Of a DNA stretch of 64,000 bases, positions 26,501 to 34,496 are shown one piece after another. Made by a program: the position numbers and the translations under genes. Source of the DNA: Siphonodentalium dalli (taxonomy: Eukaryota; Mollusca; Scaphopoda; Gadilida; Siphonodentaliidae). The stretch spans positions 1,366,001-1,430,000 of the forward strand of contig CP136062.1 in NCBI GenBank assembly GCA_032622095.1, written 5' to 3'. Every line of letters starts with the position of its first letter. The first letter of the stretch is position 1. The notes beneath the pieces are model-generated. The model searched no databases and had not been told where the DNA came from. It saw nothing but the letters and a program-made list of their open reading frames with translations.

Positions 26501-28381
26501 AATGACAATCAACCAATCAGCAGCCAGATTTGTTTAAATGCTGACCCTACACAAATCTAAGAAGCGTAACTCTATATAATGTGTTGCTTGTAACCTGCGT
26601 AGCGCTGATAGGTTCGGTTATTATACTGGATTATTCCTCTTTGCCACAAATTTCGTATGTTACATCGGCGACTTATCAAATTTAGTGCCCACCCCTCACA
26701 ATCTCTCATCCAAAAACAACAATTTGGCGTTGTTAAATCGCACAATTAGATTCCTTGTATCATGAAGAAGAATATATATCAATTTGGTGGAAATCGGCGC
26801 TAAAATTAGTTTTATCATTTTTGGTGCCCCTCTCCCCTTCCGTTCATCCCTGACTCAGACGACGCCACTTTTGACATATTTAAACCACACCGTTGGATTC
26901 TTCATATCATGGGGATGATTATATGTAAGTTTCATGGCAATCGGCGACAGAAAAATAAATCTACCCCCTTCCTTCCGGGCACCCCTGACGCGAACGGCGT
27001 GACTTTTGCCATATTTAAACCACGCCATTAGATTCCTCATATTATGGGGATGATTATATATAAGTTTGGTGGCAATCGGCGACAATTTTTTTTTCTGCCC
27101 CTCCCCCTTTTCTACCCCTGACAACAATGGCGTCACTTTAGAAAATTCTAACCCCGACCATTATCTTTCTCGTAAAAAGCTACTCCTAGTAGACCCCTTT
27201 GGCATCATCTAGATGGTCCTCTGTGAATTTCTATAGAACACAGACAGACAGACATTCGCAAATATAGATATAAGATGTGAACAGATCTGAAAATAAAGGA
27301 CGTTTACATTGGTGTAGATCTGTGTACAGTTCTACATGCATACTAGTGTAAACGGGTATATATAGAAATGCACACTGAAAGAAAACGGTAAGCAAAAATC
27401 GTATCCGTTATAAGTCATGGTAAACACCGAGGTAATGCGACAGGCAAAACGGATTTGATTAATTCTTTTGACACAATATTTGTTAGAAATTTCACACCAA
27501 CACTATGTTGAACTTGTTCTTGTAGATTAAAGCTCGTAGGATTGGTCTGGTTCAAGGGGATGAGTGCAGTTGGAAATTCCAATGTGCCCACCCCCCCCCC
27601 AAGTGGGCACTATAGGCACGTCCCTATTCGGCATAGACTAAATAGTTTTGGCCTGCTGATAGTGCATGATTCATTTTGTTGTCTGGCTTAAATTGACGCG
27701 AACGTCTATAGTTAATTGTCCATTACATGCCTACTGATGAGTGATCGTTCACTAACAGTAATCGTGTTCTGATCACAGTAATCCGCGATACAAGACTTCA
27801 CACATTTCTGAATACCGATTTACACCAATGTCAACGCACCCTAAGGATCTGACCGTAAGGATAAAAACTATCAGAGACTTTGTCAGCTAGTCCAAGACCC
27901 TCCCGTTTATGACATTTATAATGCCCATGTCTCGAAACTTCAACACTTGTTATTAAAATAGTCTTTGATCAACAAGACGTTGATGCACAATCGCACAATT
28001 AGCGAATTATTTAAAAAAATAGAATTACACTCCATGTCGACAACAACCAACATATAGTCACGTGGTCTGACGTTAGAAATTACAATCCGTACTAGTACAC
28101 TAGCTGGAACCGGATCTATCAAGTAATTGAAGGAGCTTACTTGTATATTTCGATCGCTGCTTTATACCAGTCAGACTGCTTGTACTCAAATAGCTGGTTA
28201 AGTCTACCTCCTTGATCTCCTGTTGGTATCGACCATATTGTCTTCTTCGCGACTGGACGAGGAGTCCCAGGCTTCTTGGTGGCGTTGGGCGCCACCGTGG
28301 ATGTGGATAGAATAATAGGAGCGATGGTTGAGAATATCTTCACTTTATGGTTTCCAGGGATGGTTAGCAGAGGGATGTTAT
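14219..28381 (-). CDS. METTL24-like methyltransferase gene (5' end missing)
   Basis: Five exons on the minus strand join with matching phases into about 300 residues of a protein of the METTL24 kind, which I place in the Methyltransf_22 group. Family members are putative methyltransferases, often secreted or membrane-anchored, with no firmly established substrate. Conserved marks in order are CTNMQFVGNWPVCFDG, CLVYSFG, the acidic/aromatic stretch ending GCEVHSFDPSM, WKMRRLKSVIKELGH, then IDVLKIDVDGHEWEVV and FILEWHL. Each junction restores a family motif across the splice: YSFG|I, FDP|SM, GHVN|RTID. All introns start GT and end AG on the coding strand. The first exon(s), probably with a start and membrane anchor, lie right of 28381. 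Introns of 2.3-3.9 kb are filled with transposons but none breaks an exon. No premature stop is present, so the gene is probably functional. Confidence 0.88.
14627..15318. mobile_element. Inverted pair of about 110-bp MITEs in the last intron
   Basis: Copy one (14627-14738) and copy two (15206-15318) are about 85-90% identical reverse complements. Each also has its own terminal inverted repeat (AGCTATGGCATA at 14652 with TATGCCATAGCT ending 14731; GCGATGGCA at 15215 with TGCCATCGC ending 15292). The pair could fold into a large hairpin in the pre-mRNA of the METTL24-like gene. The sequence between the copies has a minus-strand frame (14716-14898) without a recognised domain. Confidence 0.75.
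15319..16080. other. Intron sequence, nothing recognised
   Basis: This is part of the intron between the last two METTL24-like exons. A minus-strand frame at 15465-15773 has a hydrophobic run that could be a membrane segment, but it lacks an ATG and any splice-consistent link to the neighbouring exons. Confidence 0.4.
16085..16860. repeat. Degenerate tandem repeat around a GCGATATGTTACAAAG core
   Basis: At least five diverged copies share the order CTCAGTGTA(A/G)CGATATGTTACAAAG, then GATTTC(T)GAGAT, CACAGAGACC and GTGAGAAAA(C/T)TGCA. Copies are visible near 16110, 16250, 16360, 16490 and 16810. A 5S-rRNA-like insert separates the last two. A short C tract lies at 16318-16331 and a GA microsatellite near 16553-16580. 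Confidence 0.7.
16606..16709 (-). pseudogene. 5S rRNA pseudogene
   Basis: On the plus strand the sequence is a damaged complement of animal 5S rRNA: CAGCACCCGG-A-TCCCA, then a CCGGTCAC...CATCCA stretch, then GACGTTGCTTAACTTCGG (16658-16675), which matches the protostome-type 5S. The 5' third of the RNA is badly diverged and the internal promoter region is altered, so it is unlikely to be transcribed correctly. It may be a stray retro-copy or part of a 5S-derived SINE; I see no tail that proves the latter. Confidence 0.7.
17413..17565. repeat. 153-bp palindrome with perfect 59-bp arms
   Basis: Arms 17413-17471 and 17507-17565 are exact reverse complements as read by eye (outer end AAGGAATAATCTCGG, inner end GCCGAATCAC). 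The 35-base centre contains a second small inverted repeat, ATAAATCGC / GCGATTTAT. A perfect arm of this length implies recent origin or gene conversion. It lies in an intron of the METTL24-like gene. Confidence 0.92.
18357..18528 (-). CDS. METTL24-like exon
   Basis: The acceptor is CTATTTCAG (ending 18529) and the donor GTAAGT follows 18357. The first base completes the Ser codon of FDPSM. The exon encodes MKLNDH, then IFHNLGLSSHDSD, and ends WKMRRLKSVIKELGHVN in phase 0, so it joins the terminal exon without a shift. Confidence 0.9.
18722..19384. mobile_element. TIR element with ends like GCATATATAAGAGAATGCA, containing another MITE
   Basis: The outer ends (18722-18752 and 19348-19384) are reverse complements, reading CATATATAAGAGAATGCA and TGTTAGGCCAATGCATTC. 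The same termini recur at 19398-19430 and 20640-20795, so this is a local family. The interior is low-complexity TTCTTACATT-CTTTAACAATTTTTATCA repeat with another foldback element embedded at 18943-19218. Confidence 0.7.
18943..19218. mobile_element. MITE with about 95-bp TIRs (TTTAAAGGGGTACTGTACAC)
   Basis: The left arm from 18943 and the right arm ending 19218 match over about 95 bases, including CATCTCCTTTTATACTCAAC. A short unique centre separates them. It lies inside the larger inverted-repeat element and splits its simple-repeat interior. Confidence 0.85.
19431..20636. other. Intron sequence, nothing recognised
   Basis: No exon, RNA gene or long repeat was recognised. A minus-strand frame at 20097-20354 has no splice support. 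Confidence 0.4.
20640..20800. mobile_element. Short copies of the GCATTCTCTTATATATGCGA family
   Basis: GCATTCTCTTATATATGCGA (20652) and two closely spaced opposed copies (20733-20785) match the ends of the 18722-19384 element. The flank CACAGGGTTTTCGCAAAA also occurs after 19420, so flank and terminus were duplicated together. Confidence 0.65.
20902..20973 (-). CDS. METTL24-like exon (72 bp)
   Basis: The acceptor is GTTCTTTTCAG (ending 20974) and the donor GTAAG follows 20902. The exon supplies one base to complete Gly of YSFG, then encodes IIFDFYFDDGMATRGC and EVHSFDP, leaving two bases of a Ser codon. This matches the family segment in which a cofactor-binding strand ends in an FDPS motif. 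Confidence 0.9.
21159..21267 (+). repeat. Left part of a dispersed repeat split by the MULE element
   Basis: The block with GGTGATCAAATAGAAA and CAACACACACAGTC matches 28421-28535. It stops at 21267, exactly where the MULE left terminus begins. The right part resumes at 22562. Confidence 0.85.
21539..21712 (+). pseudogene. FLYWCH-type zinc finger remnant of a MULE transposase
   Basis: The frame opens with ATG at 21539 and reads NTRGGKYLVYDDYKF, then RIHWRCCKKDCRATT, the pattern of FLYWCH fingers (Tyr/Tyr, Trp-x-Cys, Cys). FLYWCH domains commonly precede MULE transposase domains and bind DNA. Near 21712 the frame is lost: transposase-like residues continue in another frame. The remaining frame-1 translation to 21946 is not meaningful. 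Confidence 0.75.
21713..22143 (+). pseudogene. MULE transposase C-terminal fragment
   Basis: The frame reads WFEALDDYPAT, then FTDYITEFWVEG, RTTNHVEGWHRKL and HPNIFRLIDFLKKEQA, ending at a stop after NSIKH. The NHVEGWH-x4 and HPN...F...L segments are typical of the region after the DDE core in MULE/FAR1-type transposases. The DDE catalytic residues are absent, so it is a deletion derivative joined out of frame to the FLYWCH part. Confidence 0.8.
22562..22825 (+). repeat. Right part of the split dispersed repeat
   Basis: The block beginning ATGCAGTGACTCTCGGTGGC is about 80-85% identical to 28547-28800, including GGCGATGTTAGTAGAATG and CTAACTTATCAGTT. With 21159-21267 it forms one element interrupted by the MULE. 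Confidence 0.85.
22826..23500. other. Intron sequence with one small hairpin
   Basis: Apart from AGTCACATTGGACTC / GAGTCCAATATGACT (23268-23301) and a run of ACGT repeats near 23465-23479, nothing was recognised. A plus-strand frame at 22861-23262 has no domain. Confidence 0.4.
23501..24316. mobile_element. Foldback element with GGTACT/AGTACC palindromic array
   Basis: The ends resemble each other in inverse orientation (CTTACACGCTCAAAT at 23501; the complement of the right end begins CTACACTCTTAAAAT). Between 24110 and 24300 the palindromic unit TTGGTACTCTAGAGTACCAA recurs about every 28-32 bases, six or so times with small changes. Further GTACC/GGTAC boxes lie at 23565-23585 and 23890-23980. 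No coding content was seen. Confidence 0.65.
24437..24556 (-). CDS. METTL24-like exon (120 bp)
   Basis: The acceptor is GCTTTCCAG (ending 24557) and the donor GTAAGTAC follows 24437. It encodes DWEFKPKDIQCTNMQFVGNW, then PVCFDGVFEV, then SPCLVYSF, with two bases of a Gly codon at the end. Cys-x-Cys spacing and the CLVYSFG strand are family hallmarks. The first base completes the Lys left by the previous exon. Confidence 0.9.
24985..25182 (+). pseudogene. LINE reverse transcriptase ORF, C-terminal fragment
   Basis: The frame reads DISKYFFTQRIIPLWNNLPE, then SVVTTESVKALKFLIDIHFG and a stop. The FF-x2-R-x2-x-WN-x-LP pattern is the usual end of CR1/jockey-type LINE proteins. About 100 bases on, the copy ends in GATTTGATTTGAT-like repeats, as many such LINEs do. 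It is a 5'-truncated dead copy in a METTL24-like intron. Confidence 0.8.
25453..25660. repeat. 72-bp tandem repeat, three copies
   Basis: CCCAACATGTTTATTTTAA starts units at 25453, 25525 and 25597, exactly 72 bases apart. The last copy is shortened. Confidence 0.95.
26147..26596. mobile_element. 450-bp TIR element, copy 1 (AGGTTACA ends)
   Basis: The left end is AGGTTACAGACAAG and the right end the inverse (CTTGTAACCT). Nearly the whole 450 bases match 47550-47989 (for example CAGCAGCATA, CCCATTTACTGCAC and CTATGATTTTCTGTTCCCG). It is non-coding and lies in the first visible intron of the METTL24-like gene. Confidence 0.75.
26720..27230. repeat. Three diverged tandem units of about 132 bp plus CAGACAGACA tail
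   Basis: Units share CATATTTAAACCAC(A/G)CC, GATTCxTCATATxATGGGGATG and GTGGCAATCGGCGAC, near 26730, 26870 and 27005. After the last unit comes CACAGACAGACAGACATTC, a tail often seen at the end of interspersed repeats. Confidence 0.8.
27231..28140. other. Intron sequence, nothing recognised
   Basis: A C tract lies at 27590-27600. No exon-like frame with splice sites and no long repeat was recognised up to the next METTL24-like exon. Confidence 0.4.
28141..28381 (-). CDS. METTL24-like, most upstream recognised exon
   Basis: The acceptor is GGTTTCGACAG (ending 28382) and the donor GTAAGC follows 28141. It encodes a Thr/Pro/Ser-rich stem (IFSTIAPIILSTSTVAPNAT and on) and then the start of the conserved domain (GGRLNQLFEYKQSDWYKAAI). 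The exon begins with two bases of a split codon, so at least one more coding exon exists upstream. The low-complexity Thr/Pro part fits a stalk after a membrane anchor, which is inferred. Confidence 0.82.
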
Positions 28382-28420
28382 CTGTCGAAACCAATTCAAA
28401 TCAATTTTAATGTTAAAGTG

Positions 28421-28800
28421 ATATGAAACACTCCGGTAGGGTGATCAAATAGAAATTGAGGTTAATCTTGCTCAAAGTAGTTATTTTCACAAATATTATA
28501 TCCAAATTGATAACACAAACACCGTCATTCCTATATATTATATACATGCAGTGACTCTCGGTGGCGAAATCATTTGCGTTAGTTTATCGCCGATAGTTGC
28601 GTCCCGAATCAATATGCTAATATTTACAATTGAGCGTAGTTTAGACAATGTTTTATATGGAATGGTGCGGTTGATTTGTTGGAAATTTTCGGCGATGTTA
28701 GTAGAATGCTACATTCCTCCTGTTGGCATAGCGCCTGAGTACTAACTTATCAGTTCAACGCACCAGAACAAGTCCATAATATGTCTTTAATTAGACTCAT
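28421..28800 (+). repeat. Uninterrupted copy of the repeat split by the MULE
   Basis: Blocks matching 21159-21267 and 22562-22825 lie adjacent here with only a short TATATTATATACATG junction. It acts as the pre-insertion ('empty site') form of the other copy. Confidence 0.85.
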
Positions 28801-29570
28801 TATCGCTTATAACTATGTAATAAAACAATACAATCAGTCAATCTGGGACATTTGCCGTTCGGATCATAGCTATGGAAACACCCCAAAGATCTCTATCGCT
28901 ATATGGTATCGGCTGAATTTGCTGTTCTAAAAATAACGTCGAAGACGTGACCATAAATTTGGAGACCATTTGCAGGAATTTCGGAAGGCGGTATTATTAT
29001 GAAAATCCAACGAGAGAAATATTTTTGAAATTATTGAAAACCGACAAAATACTAAAAGATTTAGCGGCATTTATGAAATTTAGTATGACAACATTGAAAG
29101 CCTACTTAAGATGAGACGAACTGACTAATTAATATAATGACCCAACCTTTTCTAACCATGTGCACAGCCGCAATTAACCTATGTATATATTTGTATATGT
29201 GCTCTCATCATATATTCCATACTTATACATGGTATTAAATCATTCAATAAAAAAAGCAAGTACAACTTCATTTTACTAGGAACAAATTGATGGTTCGTGT
29301 CCGTGAGAGAAACATAATTATGGAAAGAATGTCTTGAAACTTCATCAATAAGCCGAACCGCGTAGTATTACAATACAAGTTAATTGAATAGATCGAAGCC
29401 AGCCATGATAATTAAACAAATGAATTACAGCACGTTCGTATCATACTGTTATATATAACTATTTTATTTACGTGTGGACTTAAACTCGAACAGCCTCTAG
29501 GAATCGATACTTTATCTTATCATTCACAGATAATGTAACATATCATCGCGAGACTCTAGGTTACATAGAG
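28801..29570. other. No gene recognised
   Basis: AT-rich sequence with no recognisable exon or repeat. Confidence 0.4.
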
Positions 29571-29712
29571 GATCTCACATGAGTTTCTATTTTATACGGA
29601 ATTTATCAACCGAGTTCACTAAATTCGATTTGAGCCGAGGTTTACCGAGGCTCAAATAGAATTTAGAGGACGAGGTTGATAAATTACGTATAAAATAGGA
29701 CGAATGTGAGAT
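29571..29712. mobile_element. Foldback element (142 bp)
   Basis: Arms match inward from GATCTCACAT and ATGTGAGAT: TCTATTTTATACG pairs with CGTATAAAATAGGA, and ATTTGAGCC with GGCTCAAAT. It is a palindromic MITE with a short tip near 29640. Confidence 0.8.
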
Positions 29713-29854
29713 ACCTTTTATCACATGATCAAATAAACCCGAAGCAACGCGAAATATTCATCGAAAACAACAATCATAAACTACAGCGATCGCAAGTTAT
29801 TTGAAGAACGCCGTGACGTCATCGCACGCGCTGATATTAAACGTGTCCATTACC

Positions 29855-30368
29855 GATAATTATGAAACTGCTTTTATGGCCAAATTATGTGATAAAATGG
29901 TTTCAATATCGGACAAATACACGTATTTTGGGAACCAAAAGGTTGCTATTTCTTATGAAGATATCTGTGGACGACTACTGTAACCGGTGTAATTTACCTG
30001 AAAACATTGCCCACATATTCTATGAATGCTCTGCCGTAAAACTATTCATAAATGACATACAAATATGGGTGGATTAACACAAGCTGGACATATCTATCAC
30101 TCATATCAATAACATTTTCGGCCTTCCCCGCCAGCAAAATTTCCGTGTCAAAAAATTATTTCTGACATTGCTTAAACATTACATATACAGGACCAAATTT
30201 GACCCCGATACCTTATCCCTGAAATCATTTCTACGTGAATTTGATGAGAGCTACCGCTTAGAGAAATATATAGCACTAAAGAGAGATATCCTCAACGACT
30301 TCGAATTTGAATGGTGTGAGATATACCTTGCCCTGTCAAGTACTTTGAGGACAAATAACTATTTGTGA
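29855..30368 (+). pseudogene. LINE ORF2 C-terminal fragment with in-frame stop
   Basis: The frame reads KWFQYRTNTRILGTKRLLF, then a CCHC-type knuckle CNRCNLPENIAHIFYEC (C-x2-C-x7-H-x4-C). After an in-frame TAA at 30075 it continues in the same frame as YIYRTKFDPDTLSLKSFL and EKYIALKRDILNDF up to TGA at 30366. This is the usual C-terminal part of an L1- or Tx1-like LINE. The stop shows it is dead. Confidence 0.82.
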
Positions 30369-31055
30369 TTATGTTCGTTTTTTCACTTGCTGATGATTGT
30401 CGAATTAACGCAATATAAATTCCGGGCACGGATAGAGGAAATTTTTGTCATATCGGAGACTATAAATTCACGTATATTTAAAAACATACTAAAAGATTTC
30501 TGGTGACATTCCAGTCATAAACATAGTCTGTGTAATCAAAACACGCAAGAGGTGTCTTCGATTTTGAACGTGTGTAAGGCGTGTGTGAGTTGCGAGCGAA
30601 AGTCCCACCTCCAGAAAACACCAGGACATTATTTTTGTTATTGTCATTATGTTGTATTTTAAATATATGATTATGTCCATGTATATAGTGTCAATAAAGA
30701 ATTAACAAATAATATATACATATCCTCGCGCAACTAGGTTCATAATATGCCTATAATATTCACATAAGTTCATATTGGAGTATTTTATTCTGCAATAAGC
30801 CCATGCATAGAGGACTTATATCCGTTTACAGGCCCACTTAATTTTCGAGTCACCGATTATATTTTTTATAGTGCCTTGATATACGGTTTTAATAATAATA
30901 TATGCCATAAAATATGATTAAAATGCTATTCTACATCACCATCTGGAACGTCTGTGTCGCAGAAAGTGCCCATAGAGTAATAGAAAATAGCTGAAATATT
31001 AAAAAAAAAACCGTGTGTGGCTCTCAGAATGCAATAGAATTCAAACTATACTTTA
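30369..31055. other. No gene recognised
   Basis: AT-rich sequence following the LINE fragment; it may include its 3' UTR. No exon or repeat was recognised. Confidence 0.4.
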
Positions 31056-31115
31056 TTTTCAATGGAAGGGGAATAACTATATCCCAATATAGAGTTATTC
31101 CCCTTCCATTGAAAA
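31056..31115. repeat. 60-bp near-perfect palindrome
   Basis: TTTTCAATGGAAGGGGAATA on the left (from 31056) and its reverse complement on the right (ending 31115) form a stem of about 27 bp around a five-base centre. Confidence 0.9.
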
Positions 31116-31643
31116 CAATAGACTTTGTGCAGAAACTTGAGCACAGAAAACACGTTCGTTTCTCAACAAAAAATATGTCCACAGTTTATTACATCGAATA
31201 AGTTGAAAATACAATGTTTTGGATCTTCCTCTTTAATAATATGGCATATGTGTTATATAATGTGATCTGGGGGTTCGAAAATTAAGTGGGCCACAGTGAA
31301 AACACATGTTAAACCGCACACAACTGGTAAGTCGTGAGTTGGTTCTCCCAAAAGTCAGCATAATATCGACGTAGAATGGATTCGCCCCATTTTGAGTCCA
31401 TAACGAACTGAATATGATATTGTTTATTGTTTTGCGTGCCATTATCGACTCATAATAACGTATTATAACGCGCCATACTACGGAATATGTAACATGTATG
31501 TAAGAGTATGCAGGCATTCACCTGTGATTAGCATAGCGAATCTTTGCATTGGAAGTGTCCAGAGGCTTCCGAATGAATATATCATAATGCATGGAGGTAC
31601 TGCATGGTTCTATACTAAATGGTCCCACTCAGTTATAACATAC
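31116..31643. other. No gene recognised
   Basis: No supported exon, RNA gene or long repeat. Confidence 0.4.
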
Positions 31644-34323
31644 TAGCGAGTTTGCGATACCCGTACGACGGGAACGGGTACGGGTAAAACCCGGTAAATC
31701 GGCGAAAATCGTCACGGTAACTTGGGTACTTTCAATGCAGCTCATAAAGCGATAGCGATTTGGAACGGGTAGATGTGTCACATTGACCGGTAACCTTTCA
31801 CTACGATTTTCTCACTCAAAGGTTCATGAATTCAACGAAATTCCAGTCAGATATGCGTTAACCTATTTATTGAAGATTTCATGGGCAACAATCATGGATA
31901 CAATTGTCATTTAAACCCAGATTTCACGTTCATATTCTCGAGGCGGCTTCTGGCACTTAGATAAATACGGAAGGCCGATCTCTTCACTAACATCTTTGTT
32001 CACTGCATTAATGACAGGTTGTGTTAATAGAGTGAGTAGATGGTGCTATAGATGCAGTCTCGACCACCCATTGCAGGGACGTGGCTATAAATGGTCTCCG
32101 CGTTAGGAAGGGTGCCCACCTTCGAATTTCTAACTATATCACTTGAACCGTATCAAATTCACATGTTTGCGCGTAATTTCATTTGCAGCACCCCCCCCCC
32201 CCGCTGGGCTTTGATTTTTCCCCAACTGGTTCCTCACAACCGCTTGGATAGTAGCATATATTCTAAATGAATCAGTAGTCTCTTTGTCACCAGCCGGGAT
32301 GGGCATATATATAATCCACTGGGCCGACATTGCAGTACACAATATGTGTAGACCTGAGTCTGAAAAATCCGAATATCTTAATATCCAGTGGTCTAACGCC
32401 ATACAAATTCACGGTTATTCACCACCGATTTTTGTTTCTTAAACTAATTATCAGTTTATGACTGACACTGGGAGGGACCGCAACACACCCTATCGACTAT
32501 TGTTCGGCACGGTGTGAGAAATTTTTGAAATTTGATAATGTAATTTGCTCAATCGTAGCATCCAGATTGGCATCAAGCTTTCCAATTGTTAGAAATTTTG
32601 AGACCTGACACCCCCCCCCCCCCAAGGTGGAAAATTTCCAAAAGTTTCTGGTAGCCATTTCAGTCCAAATTGCTTACAAAAAAAAGGAATATATGCAAAT
32701 GTTGGTCTAAAAACTACAAATAATCCATTAATAAATTGTTGAAAAATCAAACTAGGAGAACCCTTGAACATTTTACCAAAGTTGGGGGGGGTGAGACACC
32801 CCTGCTGTCACGTCCCTGTCTCAACCCTTTGTACAAGGGCATCAATATATCGTGGATTTATCCATATATTGCAAATTTGAATACAACCGTTTAGTTACTT
32901 TATCGTATGACTGTACTAGTAGTAGGTGGGGACTGATTTCTCATTTTAATATAGGCCTATATTTACCATCTGAACGGACATGGTGCATTTGAACCACAAT
33001 ACTGGTGGGGATAATACAGGTCGCTAAAGACACGAAGTATCTCTACAAAATCAAAGCATAATCAGAGCGAGTTTCAGCTGTTTTCTGTGTTTCGCAAAGA
33101 AGTGAAGCAGACGCTCTTTATTCAATCCACATAATAAAAATAATACATTTTAACACATTTTATTGTTACAAATTAAGTTTAACTTATCAACATAACTCCG
33201 GGTTTAGATCCCGACAAAAATCCCAATTCTTGGGATAAATATCCCCTTGCCCCGAAGGGCCGACCCTTCGATCTAATTAAAGATTCCAAATCAATGTTAC
33301 TTAAAGGTACTCAATCCGACCAGACAGTCCCCATATCACCAAGTTACATCAACAACATTTATTCAAAACACGCTTTGTTATCAGAATCCATTAATTACAA
33401 ACAAAATAATGCTAACCGCTTCAACTATGGTATAAAATTTCCCAAAACGTGTTATTTATCAACATGTTGTTCAACGAAATATGGCCTTATTATCACGAAA
33501 TTTGGCCGTATTACCACTTGATTTTAGATTTATCCATCTTCGTCAAATTTGTCAGAGACCGTCGGTTTGGTGACTCTGGGCCACAAATAATTACACATTT
33601 CAAGAAATAACGAACTTCAAAAATCGATATCTGTTCAACCTGAGCTTTGATTGGTGTGTTCTTCGACTCGAATCCAATATTGTTACCCCCACCCCCCCCC
33701 CCCCCCCCCCCCACCGAAGCCAAAGAAATTGTAACTTGGGAGCGTTAATTCGGATTATGCATCTTTAATATGACTTAATATTCCCCAACTAAAATGAGGG
33801 ACAAATTCGGTCTTATATCTGACTGAAAGTACGCGTAATACATTATTAGACCCTGGGTCTAAAACAATACATTTTACACCGAATATTGGTTGGAAAATTT
33901 AACTATAACATAATTTTTTAAGTCTAAAAATTCCAACCGATTTATAGTCAACACTCGATCGGTCTATGACTTGTAGAATCCTAATGCTTTAAATGTTACC
34001 AAGATAAGTGAAAGAAAAGCACAACCCCTTCCAACTGCTGGCCTCGTCCTTGATGAAAGCAACCGATTATCCTGGTGCCCATCTAATCTAAATACACAGT
34101 TCCAGCAATCCATAACGCTAAGTATAACATCGGCCAATAATACGAATAGCAATCTATCTATATCATAATATAATTTTTGTTGCAGTTGGCTCGCCATACA
34201 TTACCAGTCGATGTGATGAATTCTACCCGTAAAACAGTTTGCGATTACAAAACGTGTACCGGTACGGGTAGCTACCCGTACGCGTACCGGTACCCGTACC
34301 GGTTTGAAATCGCAAACTCGCTA
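31644..34323. mobile_element. Possible hAT-like element (2.7 kb) with TAGCGAGTTTGCGAT ends
   Basis: TAGCGAGTTTGCGAT at 31644 and its inverse ATCGCAAACTCGCTA ending 34323 are 15-bp perfect TIRs of the TAGNG type typical of hAT transposons. Both are followed inward by ACGGGTAC / GTACCCGT-rich sequence. The 8-bp flanks do not match, so it may be two separate ends or an old insertion. The interior has no recognised transposase and contains another MITE at 33305. Confidence 0.4.
33305..33764. mobile_element. TTAA-flanked MITE, AGGTACTCAATCCGA family
   Basis: TTAA at 33301-33304 and 33765-33768 flank an element that starts AGGTACTCAATCCGA and ends TCGGATTATGCATCT. A TTAA duplication with an AGG start fits the Kolobok superfamily better than piggyBac, which starts CCY. 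The interior contains a long C tract (about 33690-33711). It is non-coding. Confidence 0.75.
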
Positions 34324-34433
34324 ATACATTGGAATAGTCTATTATTCATTTGGGCGGATGTTCAGGATATATGAGCAGACGACAGCCAGACGAAATGATA
34401 ATACAAGTGAAGAAGAATTCATATTCAGTGGTG

Positions 34434-34496
34434 GGAAATGTTCAGATAATGAGTTCAAGAATGGTCGTTTGTTGAACTTATTATGTGAACATTTCC
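34434..34496. repeat. Foldback repeat GGAAATGTTCA...TGAACATTTCC
   Basis: Arms of about 25 bases (GGAAATGTTCA-ATAATGAGTTCAA) surround a short centre. Related strings occur near 12500 and 25650, so this is a small dispersed family. Confidence 0.75.

Noticed and set aside
31644-34323. Firm call of a hAT transposon
   Set aside because: The TIRs fit, but the 8-bp flanks (TAACATAC and ATACATTG) do not match and no transposase is present; left as possible only.
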